Notes: generated by a model not told the origin, from the sequence alone. Counted from the stretch's first letter, positions 21,659-32,491 are shown. The stretch: DNA of 64,000 bases from Peromyscus leucopus (GCF_004664715.2 NC_051073.1:62548379-62612378); one strand, 5' to 3'. Numbers and translations are program-made.

Positions 21659-22064
21659 TGTAAGAAGCTCCCAGACTTTAGTAGCCCCCCCAGACTTTAG
21701 CACAACCAATGCCATGATGAAAGTACCATTCAGGCTGTAAAACTCAGCATGTAGACAGCACCACCTGTCAAGACCTAACCCACCAAAGTTCTGGGAAAGT
21801 CTCTAAATGTACTAACCTTGCTTTTTGGCTTCTGTAGTTCTGCTTCTGGCTAACTGTTCTTGCTTACTGAGGTGTGTCAACCCAAGATGTGGTTTTGTGC
21901 CTAAAAATTCACCCCAAGAAAGGCTTAGTGTTACACTGGGATCCCAAACACCCAGTGTAGCCCCAGATGTCTAAGAAATACATTCTGTTGGCTTAAACCC
22001 ATGCTCAGGTAGTCTTCTCTGATGGATGCCCCACAAAAGACATCCTTTTGTGGCATCCAAAGTT
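21659..22064 (+). mobile_element. LTR-like insertion within a B2
   Basis: Starts TGTAAGAAGCTCCCAGACTT and contains a doubled CCCAGACTTTAG. It has a typical LTR-like mix of motifs (AACCAATGCC, CTTGCTTTTTGGCTTC). The right end is uncertain and no target duplication is clear, so LTR identity is tentative. Confidence 0.5.
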
Positions 22065-22147
22065 ATAACTACTATTGTGGGTTTCCAGCACCCATAACAG
22101 ACTGCTGTGATAACCTTCTGTAAGTCCAGTTCAAAAGGATTTGGTGC

Positions 22148-22654
22148 CTTTACAATAGCCACAAATAATATAAAATACCTTGGGATAACACTAACTAAAC
22201 AAGTGAAGGACCTTTTTGATAAGAACTTCAAATCTCTAAAGAAAGAAATTGAAGAAGATATCAGAAAATAGAAGGATCTCCCATGCACATGGACAGGTAG
22301 GATTAACATAGTAAAAATGTCAATCTTACCAAAAGCAATCTACAGATTCAATGCAATCCCCATCAAAATCCCAACACAATTCTTCACAGACTTGGAAAGA
22401 AAAATACTCAACTTCATATGGAAAAACAAAAGACCCAGGATAGCTAAAAGAATCCTATATGATAAAGCAACCTTTGGAGGCATCACCATCCCTGACCTCA
22501 AACTCTACTATAGAGCTATAGTAATAAAAACAGCTTGGGCCGGTGTGGCGCACCCTTTAATCCACACTCGGAGCAGAGCAGGCGATCTGTGAGTCGAGCC
22601 AGCCTGGCTACAAGTGAGTTCCAGAAAGCTCAAAGCTACACAAAGAAACTGTCT

Positions 22655-22690
<36 letters not shown>

Positions 22691-24386
22691 ACTGTATAAA
22701 AAACGACATATGGACCAATGGAATTGAATTGAAGACCCTGACATTAATCCATGCACATATGAACACCTGGTTTTTGACAAAGGAGCCAAAACTATACAAT
22801 GGAAAAAAGAAAGTATCTTCAACAAATGGTGCTGGCATAACTGGATCTCAATATGTAAAAGATTACAAATAGATCCATATCTGTCACCATGCACAAAACT
22901 CAAGTCCAAGTGCATCAAAGACCTGAACATAAATCCAGTTACACTAAACTTAATAGAAAAGAAAGTAGGAAGCACTCTTGAATGCATTGGCACCGGAGAC
23001 CATTTCCTAAATAAAACACCAACAGCACAGACCCTGAGCACAACAATTAATAAATGGGACCTCTCGAAACTGAGAAGCTTTTGCAGGGCAAAAGACACAG
23101 TCAATAAGACAAAAAGACAGCCAACAGAATGGGAAAAGATCTTCACCAACCCCACATCTGACAGAGGATTGATCTCCACAGTATATAAAGAACTCAAGAA
23201 ACTAGACATCAAAATACTGAACAGTCCAATTAAAAAAATGGTCTAAAGAGCTAAACAGAGAATTCACAAAACAAGAACTACAAATGGCTGAAAGACATTT
23301 AAAGAAATGCTCAACATCCTTAATCATCAGAGAAATGCAAATCAAAAACGACTCTGATACTTTACACCTGTCAGAATGGCTATGATCAAAAACACCAATG
23401 ACAACCAATGTTGGAGAGGATGTGGAGCAAAGGGAACACTCCTCCACTGTTGGTGGGAATGTAAACTTGTACAACCACTGTGGAAATCAGTATGGCGGTT
23501 TCTCAGAAAATTAGGAATCGAACTACCTCAAGACCCAGCCATCCCACTCTTGGGCATATACCCAAGGAATGCTGATTCATACCATAAAGATACATGCTCA
23601 GCTATGTTCATAGCAGCACTATTTGTAATAGCCAAACCTGGAAACAACCTAGATGCCCGTCAACAGAAGAATGGATGGAAAAAATGTGGTACATATACAC
23701 AATGGAGTACTACTCAGCAGAGAAAAACAATGAAAGCATGAAATTTGCAGGCAAATGGATGGAACTAGAAAAAATCATCCTGAGTGAGGTAACCCAAACC
23801 CAGAAAGACAGTCATGGTATGTACTCACTCATAAGTGGATTCTAGATATAAAATAAAGAACAATCAGACCACAGCCCATAGAACCATAGAGGCTATATAT
23901 ATAGCATGGAGGTCCCTAGGATGACTGTGGCTTATAATAAATTTCAGTTTTACTCAATTATTGAAAAAAAAATAGCCAAATGAATGGAAACACAGAACTA
24001 TGAACCAAAGGCTGAAGGGGCCCCAGCTGGATCAGGCCCTCTGAATAGGTGAGACAGTTGATTGGCTTGATCTGTTTGGGAGGCAACTAGGCAGTGGGAC
24101 AAGTCCTGTGCTCATTGCATGAGTTGGCTGTTTGAAACCTGGAGCTTATGCAGGGACACTTGGCTCAGCCTGGGAGGAAGAGACTGGACCTGCCTGGACT
24201 GAGTCTACCAGGTTGATCGCAGTCCTCAGGGGAGGCTTTGCCCTGGAGGAGGTGGGAATGGGGGGTGGCTGGGGGTAAGGGGAGGGTGTGGGAGGGGGGA
24301 GAATAGGGGAACCTGTGGTTGACATGTAGAACTGAATGGTATTGTAAAATAAAATTTAAAAAAAAAAAAAAAAAAAAGGAGGGAAA
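22148..24386 (+). mobile_element. 5'-truncated LINE-1 (ORF2 3' end, 3' UTR, A tail)
   Basis: The element starts inside ORF2 (TTTACAATAGCCACAAATAA) and runs to the ORF2 stop at 23843-23845, whose last residues are SLISGF. It then has a G-rich 3' UTR and an A tail at 24358-24386. Duplications of AAAAGGATTTGG(T/C)GC flank it at 22133-22147 and 24387-24401, differing at one base. ORF2 holds frameshifts and stops (for example at 22730-23370 and again near 23600-23720) and a B1 insertion, so it is non-functional. It belongs to a rodent L1 lineage. Confidence 0.95.
22536..22705 (+). repeat. B1 SINE with many small deletions, inside the L1
   Basis: Recognisable B1 order (GCCGGTGTGGCGCACC, CGATCTGTGAGTCGAGCC, AAGAAACTGTCTC, long A run), but single or double bases are missing at more than ten places. 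The adjoining L1 bases to about 22705 (ACACTGTATAAAAAACGACAT) also lack bases relative to L1. Confidence 0.85.
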
Positions 24387-24664
24387 AAAAGGATTTGGCG
24401 CTCTCTTCTGGCCACCTTGGACACTGCATGCATATGATGCACACACATTCATGCAGACACTTTGAGACCTAGCCATGGTTTGCCTGGGCAGAATCTCATG
24501 CTACCTCAGAAAGCAACTCATAAATAGATCTATTTTTACATGACCTTTGTAATGGCCATGTAGAATTCTATAATAAAAAGTTACTGTAATTTAGATGGAC
24601 ATGATGGCCCCCAGGCTTTCCTACTGGTCCTGGTAGCTGTTGCTGTGAGTCTGCAGAAGTAATG

Positions 24665-24735
24665 AATCAGTATGTGGGAAGGGGAGGGGAGGGGAGGGAA
24701 GAGGAGGGAAGGGAGGGGAAGGGAAGGGAGGGATC
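24665..24735 (+). repeat. (GGGGA)n-like purine tract
   Basis: Repeated GGGGA, GGGAA and GGGA units. Confidence 0.85.
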
Positions 24736-24844
24736 AGAGGAATAATAAGACAAATAATAATAAGTCTTAGCTCTTCTTTATTAAAGCCAGCTAGTCAAGA
24801 GGTCCAGCTTTCTCGTTTCCTGGCCTCCGGCCCATGTTAGCTTT

Positions 24845-24985
24845 CCCACCGGGCCACGTATGTAGAAGTCAGAAGACAGTTTACAGGACTGTTCTCACCT
24901 CCCACCGTGTGGGTCACAGGGTTCGAACCCGGGTTGTCAGGCTTGGCACCAAGTGCCCTCACCGCCTGAGCCACCTCACCTGCCC
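24845..24985 (-). repeat. B3-type SINE
   Basis: Minus-strand head GGCAGGTGAGGTGGCTCAGG at 24966-24985; body GTGCC..CCCGGGTTCGAACCC. Confidence 0.75.
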
Positions 24986-25994
24986 TATGCTGGTGATTTT
25001 AAAGTCCACTGCGTGCGAGTTCCTAAAAGCAAGTGAAGCCGGAGGGCTTGTTGGTGTTTCCCCGGTTTCATCCTCTAACGGAAGGTTCTGAGCCACCTTG
25101 CCCTCCTCTCTCCCTTTGGTCAGAGAGCAGAGCTCTGAGTCAGCTGATTAACCATAGGAACCACAGACCTCGGGCCCCAGGGGAATGGGATTGGAAAGTG
25201 GGTTTTGTGCGTTTGTTTTGTTTCTTCCTTCTGTGGATAAATCAAGGCATTACCTAATCTAACCCCTCATTGTGCAGGCATGGAGAGAGAATCTTGGCTA
25301 TAGTCACTACCAACAGCTTGTTCGTACCGAGCGGAAACAGAGCTCGGATTCCCACGATATGCTAGAGGGGGTGGGGAGCGTCCCACCCAGAGCCAGCTGA
25401 GCCTCCTTGAGGCGGGCACGTCCTTTTCTACAGGGGCGGGAGGCTGAAGCCCGGCCAGTTGAGTGAACTGAGCCCCAGCAGCCAGTCAGCTGCCTGTGAC
25501 CATACAGAGTGCCAGTTAGTCTCAAAAGTGGGCAGGAAACTCCAAACAGTGTAGCCACCTCCAGGTGCATCGGTGTGTGACATAGTTCCCCAGTAAAGGA
25601 GACAGGAAGGGGTAGGGCAGGTGGTAGAAAGCTCTGGCTTGAATTCCTGGAGAAGGGAAGAGAAGTATGGTCTACTGAGGACTGAGAATTCCTGGCAGAA
25701 AATTGGGAATGCCCTTCTGGCCTCCCTTCCCTGCTCCCACCCAGGGGTTTACTGTGTGCCCAGGGCTAGCCCCAGACTGTTGGACCTCCTCCACCACCGA
25801 GTGCTGGGAAAACAGATGAGTGAGTGCCACCACACCTGGGTAGAAACTCTCTACCTGGAAGTACATTCCGGAAAATTCCTGTCTTATTCAGAGCAAGGCT
25901 TCCTGGAAGGGAAGGAACACTCATTCAGTCTAGAGGGGGTGATTCAGGCTGCAAGCAATAATTTTGCACACCTCAGAGTGGGTTTGGATTTTAC
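24986..25994. other. Unassigned intergenic sequence
   Basis: About 1 kb of unique-looking DNA between SNX4 and OSBPL11. A 167-codon open frame starts at 25621, but it runs into the minisatellite and resembles no protein I know. Confidence 0.4.
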
Positions 25995-26225
25995 CCCCTT
26001 GGGAACCAGGATCCAGGAGAGGCTCGTCCACTCAGCCTCTGACCCATGCCAGTCCCTCGTCACCCTGCCATGCCCATGGAAACCAGGATCCAGGAGAGGC
26101 TCATCCACTCAGCCTCTGCCCTGATGCCCCATGGAAACCAGGATCCAGAGAGCTCTCCACTCGCCCTGCCTGATGCCCCATCCAGGAGAGGCTCTCCACT
26201 CAGCCTCTGCCCTGATGTCCCTCGA
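25995..26225 (+). repeat. Minisatellite, about four units
   Basis: AACCAGGATCCAGGAGAGGCTC followed by CACTCAGCCTCTG recurs near 26005, 26080 and 26133, with a shortened copy at 26182. Spacing is irregular (about 50-75 bp). Confidence 0.85.
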
Positions 26226-26402
26226 AGCACTGGATGTACAGAGAGAAAGGAGGTGACTCTGGCAAGGACAGCATGTCATGTCTTTGTGACACACCACATA
26301 GACGCATGTGCACACATAGGAAATGGATGGGAAAGGAAGCTGGAGAGGCTCTGGGCACATCACACTGGCACTGTTTAGTACACAAGACTTTCACTTGCAC
26401 TT

Positions 26403-26944
26403 CTTGTAGGAGGTCCCCTGTAGGTGACTTTTCTGTCCACAGCCAGTTCCCAAATATCCATACAGAGACGTATTATTAATTACAAATGCTTGGCTGATAG
26501 CCTAGGCTTGTTGCTAACTAGCTCTTACATTTTAAATTAACCCATATTTTTTTTATCTATGCTCTGCCATGTGGTGATACCTTTTTTCAACACAGCACCT
26601 TCATCTTCCTTCTCTCCGAGTCTCCTCTCCTCCTCCTCTTTTCACTCTCCTTTTGTCTGCAAGTCCCAACTAACCTCTACCTGTCCAGCTATTGGCCAGT
26701 CACCTTTTTTGTTTGTTTGTTTGTTTTGTTTTGTTTTTCAAGACAGGGTTTCTCTGTGTAGTTTTGGTGCCTGTCCTGGATCTCACTCTGTAGACCAGGC
26801 TGGCCTCGAACTCACAGAGATCCCCCTGGCTCTGCCTCCCAAGTGCTGGGATTACAGGCGTGCGCCACCACCGCCTGGCCAGTCAGCTTTTTTGTTAACC
26901 AATGAGTGTAATACATATTTATAGTGTACAAAGATTGTTCCACG
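26403..26944 (-). mobile_element. Endogenous retroviral-type LTR split by a B1
   Basis: Read on minus: GTGGAACAATCTTTGTACACT, TTGGTTAACAAAAAAGCTGACTGG, TAAGAGCTAGTTAGCAACAAGCC, ATTTGGGAACTGGC, GTCACCTACA. Same family as 6200-6543. A B1 (26711-26876) interrupts it. Confidence 0.75.
26711..26876 (-). repeat. B1 SINE inserted in the LTR
   Basis: TTTTCAAGACAGGGTTTCTC to GCGCCACCACCGCCT. GGCCAGTCA(C/G)CTTTTTT is duplicated at 26694-26710 and 26877-26893 with one mismatch. Confidence 0.96.
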
Positions 26945-27687
26945 GCAGTCTCCTGCAGGCTTTACAGCAGTCAGGGAAAAACAATCGAGGCGAGGTAAGA
27001 ACGAGACTCTCTCAGCACAATTTGCATAGACAATGTGGGCCAAGACTTCTTGGAGTCTGACCCAGATCGGTTTACTTTAGCCGCATTTAAGAACAGCACA
27101 GTTTGAAAAGAAGTTTTCTGATAACAATTAACTCAGTCCCAACTGCACAACAATTTTAAGACATGTTTACTTTGAGATTCTTTACAAGTACATCTGGCTT
27201 CTTTGACAGGAATGGGTATTGTTGACTCAGAGATAGTGCCTAAGATTTGGCTACTAGGGAGACTGACTGAGGTAAACAAAATGTCTGTGGGTGCCAGAAT
27301 TGGCCTGGCCCTAAGATAACACAGAAGTCACGTAGGCTGTTGTAAAGTACAGGTGACATCTCTTAAAAGGATGGGTTTTGTGGACTAGAAGTAAGGCTCA
27401 AGGTTTAGGGGGGAAAAGGTCTGGGATAAGTAAAGCATAAATTCTGGAAGATCCGGGCAGAGCCTGGCTCATCAGACAGCAAAAGATCAGCAGGCTGTAA
27501 ACTACCTTCGTTCCCAGCATTTCAGGAAGCGCCACTGTGCACCTCGTTCCACTGTGTGTCTAACTTTTCTGGCTTCTCCGGTGCTTATCTGTGTGCACAG
27601 ACCTTTTGTCGCCCACAACATCTGTGCTTGGAACCTTTTCCAGGAGAAAATGAAGTTCAGTACTGCTGGACAGCTTCTCTAATTCTT
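26945..27687. other. Unassigned intergenic sequence
   Basis: About 740 bp with no gene or repeat that I recognise. Confidence 0.4.
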
Positions 27688-27760
27688 TCTTTGTACAGTA
27701 CTGGGAATTGAACCCAAGGCCTTATGTATATTTGAGGCAAGCACACGTCTCCTGGAGTAG
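27688..27760 (-). repeat. ID-like fragment
   Basis: ACTGGGAATTGAACCCAAGGCC and GAGGCAAGCACACGTCTCC are the inverted B and A regions of ID. Confidence 0.6.
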
Positions 27761-27769
27761 TTTTCCCTG

Positions 27770-27850
27770 GGTTGCAGTATAGTTCAGTGGTAGAGCGCTT
27801 GCCTTGAATGAGCAAGGGCCTGGGCTTGATTCTCAGTAGTGGAAAAACAA
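27770..27850 (+). repeat. ID SINE
   Basis: GTTCAGTGGTAGAGCGCTTGCC and GGGCCTGGGCTTGATTCTCAG. Confidence 0.85.
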
Positions 27851-27987
27851 AAATCCTTCAAATATTTCTTTCCTCAAATGAGGAAAGTCATCTAATGGTG
27901 GTGTTTGAAGTGGGTATGGTGGTCAGGAGGGAGGAAAGGCCTGTCTGTCTGTCTCTTGTTTGGTCCTCTTGGTGCTTGCTGTTTTTT

Positions 27988-28085
27988 GTTTGTTTCTTGA
28001 GACAGAGAATCTCGTAGCAGAGGGTGACTTTAAACTCCTTCCTGATGCTCCTGCCCCCTCCTCACAAGTGCCGAGATTATGTGTA
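27988..28085 (-). repeat. B1 fragment
   Basis: TTTCTTGAGACAGAGAATCTC to CACAAGTGCCGAGATTATG. Confidence 0.7.
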
Positions 28086-28668
28086 CCCCACGGATGGCTC
28101 AGTAGTGTAACTTTAGTTCCCTTCTCTTTTAAATTTTAATTAAGCTTTCAGAGACACTAATGCACATCCTGGGGACAGAGGTGGCCTGGGACAGAATGCA
28201 GCAAGGAACAAACCATCCTTCGGCCTCTAATCTGCAGTGTCTTGCCTTCTAACCTCCGAGCCAATTACTACAGGATTTTTCCAGAAACAAAAGTATTTGG
28301 TCTTAGAAATATTGCATGCTAGCCAGCTAATGGCTTTTCCGTCTGGATATTGGGACTTCACAGTGTCCTCTGAGTTCAAAGGAAGCTACATACAAGGCCA
28401 TTTAAACACCAAGCTCAGAGGGAGAGTCTCTAACCAGAATAAATACCCCACATTTAGCTAAACTGAGACATTTAAATTCCCAACTCTCATGAGGATTATA
28501 GCTATTTTTACTAATGGAATTAAATAAAATTATAGAAAGCTATAACATCTCTATGGGGTAGACTTTATAGCCCACCTCTTGCCCACAGTCACAGAAAGGA
28601 GTTGCGACCAGTGATTTGTAATTCCCTCCTGGCATGTGTGGCCTTTTGCAATTGAAGACTCATAGATA

Positions 28669-28682
28669 CGATCGATCGATCG
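28669..28682. repeat. (ATCG)n palindromic tract
   Basis: CGATCGATCGATCG, 14 bp, self-complementary and CpG-containing. Confidence 0.9.
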
Positions 28683-28897
28683 GCATGAACGTGAATGGGA
28701 GTCATCACAGCTGTACTCTTAAGCAGTCAAGAGGGAGGAGGAACACTAGACACCAAGCAGACTTGACTAGGTCACACCTAACACAGCGAAGAACACGCGT
28801 ACATTCTGTATGATTTCATCATCCTGTGTTTACAGCAAATAATGTTCTGTGACTGAACTCAGAGTAGCTGCTTCAGGACAGTGGGGGGGCTCTGGGA

Positions 28898-28995
28898 AAG
28901 CTAGGTGTGGTGGATGATGCCTGGAATCCCAGCACTTGGGAGGTAGGAGATTGGGAGTTCAGGGCCAACCTGGGCTACTTGAGATCCTGTCTCTG

Positions 28996-29026
<31 letters not shown>

Positions 29027-29062
29027 GTCTCTGTCTGTCTCTCTCTCTCACACACACACACA
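28898..29062 (+). repeat. B1 SINE ending in (TCTG/TCTC)n and (CA)n
   Basis: B1 body to 28987 (GGGCTACTTGAGATCCTGTC). A CTGTCT/CTCT array follows at 28988-29048, then (CA)n to 29062. Confidence 0.88.
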
Positions 29063-29532
29063 CAAAACCACAACAGTAAAAATCTCTGCAGGGTAGGGAT
29101 TCAAGAGAATGTCCTCAAAGCGATAAGAGACACCAATAAAAAACATTACACTTAATGATGAAAGATTGCTTCTGCTCTAAGGTCAGAACAAGGCAAGATG
29201 TGTCTGCTGCCTCTGCTTCTGTTCGGTCTGCTGCTGGAAGTCATAGCTGTTGCACTAAAAGCAGGCGTAGGAAGGCGTTGGGCCAGGCTGTCCCCTGCCA
29301 TTGCCCTGGCTGCTGTTTCCACTCAGTGCTCTCTCCCTGAACCTGTCATGGGATGGCCAGAGCAAGCTGGCTGGTGAGACTGTCTCTATCAACAGGCTCT
29401 GGGTTTGATTGAGGGACCCTGCCTCAATGAAAAAGCTCTGGATTTGATTGAGGGACCCTGCCTCAGCGACTAAGGCAGAACAATCAAGGATTCCTGATAT
29501 CAACCTCAAGTCTCCATGTGCACTTGTACATG

Positions 29533-29553
29533 TGCACACACACACACACACAC
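29533..29553 (+). repeat. (CA)n microsatellite
   Basis: Ten CA units. Confidence 0.85.
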
Positions 29554-29653
29554 TCTCGCACGGGTGTGCCCATACACATGCCAACATGCATACATGCATG
29601 AATGCAAACACCCACACATACACATGAAAAAGAGAAAAATGAAAAAAAAATGT

Positions 29654-29873
29654 TGGGGGCTGGAGAGATGGCTCAGCAGTTAAGAGCACTGGCTCCAGAG
29701 GACCCAGGTTGGAGTATCAGCCACCACGTGGTGACTCACAGCCATCTGTAACTCCAGTTCTGGGGGATCTGATGCTCTCTTTGGGGCTCTGTGGGCACTG
29801 CATGCATATGGTATACAGATATACACACAGAAAAAAACAACCAGCCATACACATCAAATGAAAACAAATCTTA
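29654..29873 (+). repeat. B2/B3 SINE
   Basis: GGGGGCTGGAGAGATGGCTC head, CACGTGGTGACTCACAGCC middle, A-rich end. Confidence 0.92.
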
Positions 29874-29906
29874 GCCGGGTGATGGTGGTACACACCACCG
29901 CCCGGC
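29874..29906. repeat. 33-bp inverted repeat built from two B1 heads
   Basis: GCCGGGTGATGGTGGT faces ACCACCGCCCGGC. The arms are the 5' ends of two B1s in head-to-head orientation with almost no spacer. Confidence 0.8.
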
Positions 29907-30206
29907 AGGGAGTGGCACTATTAAGAGGTGTGGCTTTGCTGGAGGAAGTGTGTCACTGTGGGTAGGTTTTAAGGTTTTTTTTTTTTTTTTTTTTTGATCA
30001 AGCTCCAAGTGTGACTTTCTGTCGACTTCCTGCTGCCTTCTGGTCAAGATGTAGCCAGCACATCTGTGTGCATGCCACCATGCTACCCATTCTGATAAAA
30101 GACTAAACCTGGGAAACTGTTAGCAAGCCACCCCAATTAAATATTTCCTTTATAAGAGCTACCCTGGTCATGGGGTCTCTTCACACCATTAAAAACCCTA
30201 AGACAG
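29907..30206 (+). mobile_element. ORR1-like MaLR LTR, 5'-truncated
   Basis: GGGAGTGGCACTATTAAGAGG, GGAGGAAGTGTGTCACTGTGG, GACTAAACCTGGGAAACTG, GGTCATGGGGTCTCTTCACA, ending CCCTAAGACA. A T19 run interrupts it at 29977-29995. Confidence 0.85.
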
Positions 30207-30317
30207 GGACAGAATTGATAAATGCAAAGTGTGTGTCATACATAAAAAGGGAGTTTATTAAATTGACTTCCAAAGTATGCTCCAGGCATTCTTGCTTCTG
30301 TACATTAATAGTTAAAA

Positions 30318-30472
30318 TTCTTTGTTTTGTTTTTTCCTGAGACAGGGTTTCTTTGTGTAACAGCTCTAGCTGTCCTGGAACTCACTCTGTAGTTGAGTTC
30401 TAGAACTCAAAGATCCACCTGCCTCTGCCTCCTGAGTACTGGGACTAAAGGTTTTCATCACCACTGCCGGAC
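30318..30472 (-). repeat. B1 SINE with perfect 16-bp target duplication
   Basis: ACATTAATAGTTAAAA is repeated exactly at 30302-30317 and 30473-30488. Confidence 0.97.
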
Positions 30473-30503
30473 ACATTAATAGTTAAAAACTGTGGCCCTT
30501 GGG

Positions 30504-30688
30504 GGCTGGAGAGATGGCTCAGCAGTTAAGAGCACTGACTGCTCTTTCAGAGGACCTCTTTCAATTCCCAGCACCCACATGGCAGTTCACAACTGTCTGT
30601 AACTCCAAGATCTGACACCTTTACACATACACGTAGGCAAAATACCAATGCACATAAAATAAGAATAAATTCAAAAAATTAAAAAGTT
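30504..30688 (+). repeat. B2/B3 SINE
   Basis: GGGGGCTGGAGAGATGGCTC to an A/T-rich AAATAAGAATAAATTC tail. Confidence 0.93.
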
Positions 30689-30713
30689 GTGACCCTTAAA
30701 ACACTCATTAAAT

Positions 30714-30958
30714 ATTGGTGCTAGTGAGATGGCTCAGGGTAAGAGCACTTGCAGCTCCTCTGGAGGACTGAGACTTGGTTTCCAAGATGCAAATCAGCAG
30801 GCTCGCAAACACCTGTAACTCTGACTCCACGAGATCAACATCCTCTTCTGGCCTCCACATGTGCATGTACAGGTAAGGTCTAGAAAAACGGCTGCTCTCT
30901 CAGAGGTCCTGAGTTACCCACAAGCATACATAAATAAAAATAAAAAATAAAATAAACT
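30714..30958 (+). repeat. B2/B3 SINE, diverged
   Basis: GGTGCTAGTGAGATGGCTCAGG head and an (AAAATAA)n tail. ACTCATTAAAT occurs on both sides. Confidence 0.85.
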
Positions 30959-30966
30959 CATTAAAT

Positions 30967-31400
30967 CTAGCCAGGCATGGTGGTGCAAGCTTTCTTTTAA
31001 TCTTAGAACTCAGGAGGCAGAGGCAGGAGGGACTCTGAAAGTATGTATGTATGTATGTATGTATATGTATGTATGTATGTATTTGAGACAGGGTTTCTCT
31101 GTGGGTCTCTGAGAGTCTATTTATTTATTTTCTTATTTATTTATTTGTTTATTTATTTATTTATTTGAAACAGGGTTCCTCTGTGTGCCCTGGCTGTTTT
31201 GGAAATCACTCTGTAGACCAGGCTGGCCTAGAATTCAGAGAACCTCTGAGTTCTGCCTCTGCCTCCTGAATGCTGGGATTAAAGGTGTGCGCCACCACTG
31301 CCAGGTTTGATCTCTTGTGGGTTGAAAGCCAGCCATGCCTACACAGAGTTTTCCAGGCTAGCCAGGCTATATACTGAGACTCATCTCAAAAATAACAACA
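30967..31400 (+). repeat. Nested B1 cluster
   Basis: A plus-strand B1 head (GCCAGGCATGGTGGTGCAAGC) is followed by (GTAT)n (31041-31082). Two minus-strand B1 pieces with an intervening (TTTA)n array come next (31084-31308). The 3' part of a plus-strand B1 (GATCTCTTGTGGGTTGAAAGCC to ATCTCAAAAATAAC) closes it. Confidence 0.85.
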
Positions 31401-31484
31401 AAAACAAGCAACAGCAAACAACTGTAAATCTAAAGTTACTCTGTAAGCTTGGAATTCTGAAGGGTTAAGTTTTTTTTGTTGTTT

Positions 31485-31580
31485 TTTTCCATTTGGAGTC
31501 ACAGTCTTGCTATGTAGCTTAGGCTTGTTTCAAGTTCATAATGCTCCCACCCTAGCCTCAGGATTTCAGCATGTACTAGT
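31485..31580 (-). repeat. Old B1/B4 fragment
   Basis: GAGTCACAGTCTTGCTATGTAG to CAGGATTTCAGCATG. Confidence 0.55.
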
Positions 31581-31628
31581 TTAAAATCAATCCTTCTCCA
31601 ACCACCAAATCTAAACTTTTTTCAACTG

Positions 31629-31631
<3 letters not shown>

Positions 31632-31684
<53 letters not shown>
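31632..31684 (+). repeat. (CA)n microsatellite
   Basis: About 26 perfect CA units. Confidence 0.97.
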
Positions 31685-31689
<5 letters not shown>

Positions 31690-31796
31690 CTAAGACAATT
31701 TTTTCATCTAGTATAGTTTCCCTCCCCTTACTCCTCCCACACCCTCTCATTAGAAAACAAACAGGCATCTAAGGAGTAACAATAAAATACAATACA

Positions 31797-31975
31797 GGGC
31801 TGGAGAGATGGCTCAGAGGTAAATGCACTGGCTGTTCTTCCAGAGGTCTTGAGTTCAATTCCCACATGGCGGCTCACAACCATCTAAAATGATCTGATGC
31901 CCTTTCTGGTGTGCAGGCAGAATGCTGTATACATAGTAAATAAATAAATCTTTAAATAAATAAATAAAATAAAAA
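31797..31975 (+). repeat. B2 SINE
   Basis: GGGCTGGAGAGATGGCTCAG head to AATAAATAAATCTTTAAATAAA tail. Confidence 0.93.
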
Positions 31976-31981
31976 TACAAT

Positions 31982-32135
31982 AAGCCATGTGGTGGCAGCA
32001 CACACCTTTAATCCCACCACTCGGAAGGCAGAGGTGAGTCTGAGGCCAGCCTGGTCTACAGAGCTAGTTTCAGGACAGCCAGGGTTACACAGAGAAATCC
32101 TGTTTCAAAGATCAAACAAACAAAAATAATACAAT
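31982..32135 (+). repeat. B1 SINE
   Basis: CCATGTGGTGGCAGCACACACC to CAGAGAAATCCTGTTTC. Confidence 0.93.
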
Positions 32136-32439
32136 AAAACAAAAACAAATTGGAATAGAACAAAACAAGAAAAAGAGCCAAAGAAAAAACACATGAAACA
32201 TACAGAGACACAGAGACAGACACAACACACGTCTGCACATTTAGGCATCCATAAAAACAAAGCCAAAGATGCCATCGAGCTCATTTGTGCTGGCCATCTG
32301 GCCATGGGGCCTGCCCTTAAGAGCGGTTTGTTTCTGTGGTGAGATTCCCCTGGAAAGAACTAATTTTTCATTTGCAGGTGGCTATCAGTTAGAGATGGCT
32401 TCTAGGTGGGTGGGTAGCACATGTCACAAATACCAACTT

Positions 32440-32445
32440 TTTATT
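32440..32445 (-). terminator. OSBPL11: Candidate polyadenylation signal AATAAA (distal)
   Basis: Minus-strand AATAAA, followed downstream by a U/G-rich stretch (TTGGTATTTGTGACATGTGC), which fits the usual downstream element. Confidence 0.5.
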
Positions 32446-32491
32446 TCTCTCCCCTCATAAAGCAGACAATAACACTGCTGTTCTCTATTTT

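Larger units (their letters stand above)
21624..24480 (+). repeat. B2-type SINE split into three pieces by nested insertions
   Basis: The B2 head (GGGCTGGAGAGGTGGCTCAG) is at 21624-21658. Its middle (TTCCAGCACCCATAACAGAC to GGATTTGGTGCC) is at about 22065-22147. Its 3' part (GGATTTGGCGCTCTCTTCTGG to the CA-rich end) is at 24391-24480. An LTR-like block and an L1 separate the pieces. Confidence 0.8.

Noticed and set aside
22317..23845. Functional L1 reverse transcriptase
   Set aside because: The element begins inside ORF2, has several frameshifts and stops, and is split by a B1.
25621..26124. 167-codon plus-strand frame
   Set aside because: It runs into the minisatellite, has no known motif, and lacks promoter or splice context.
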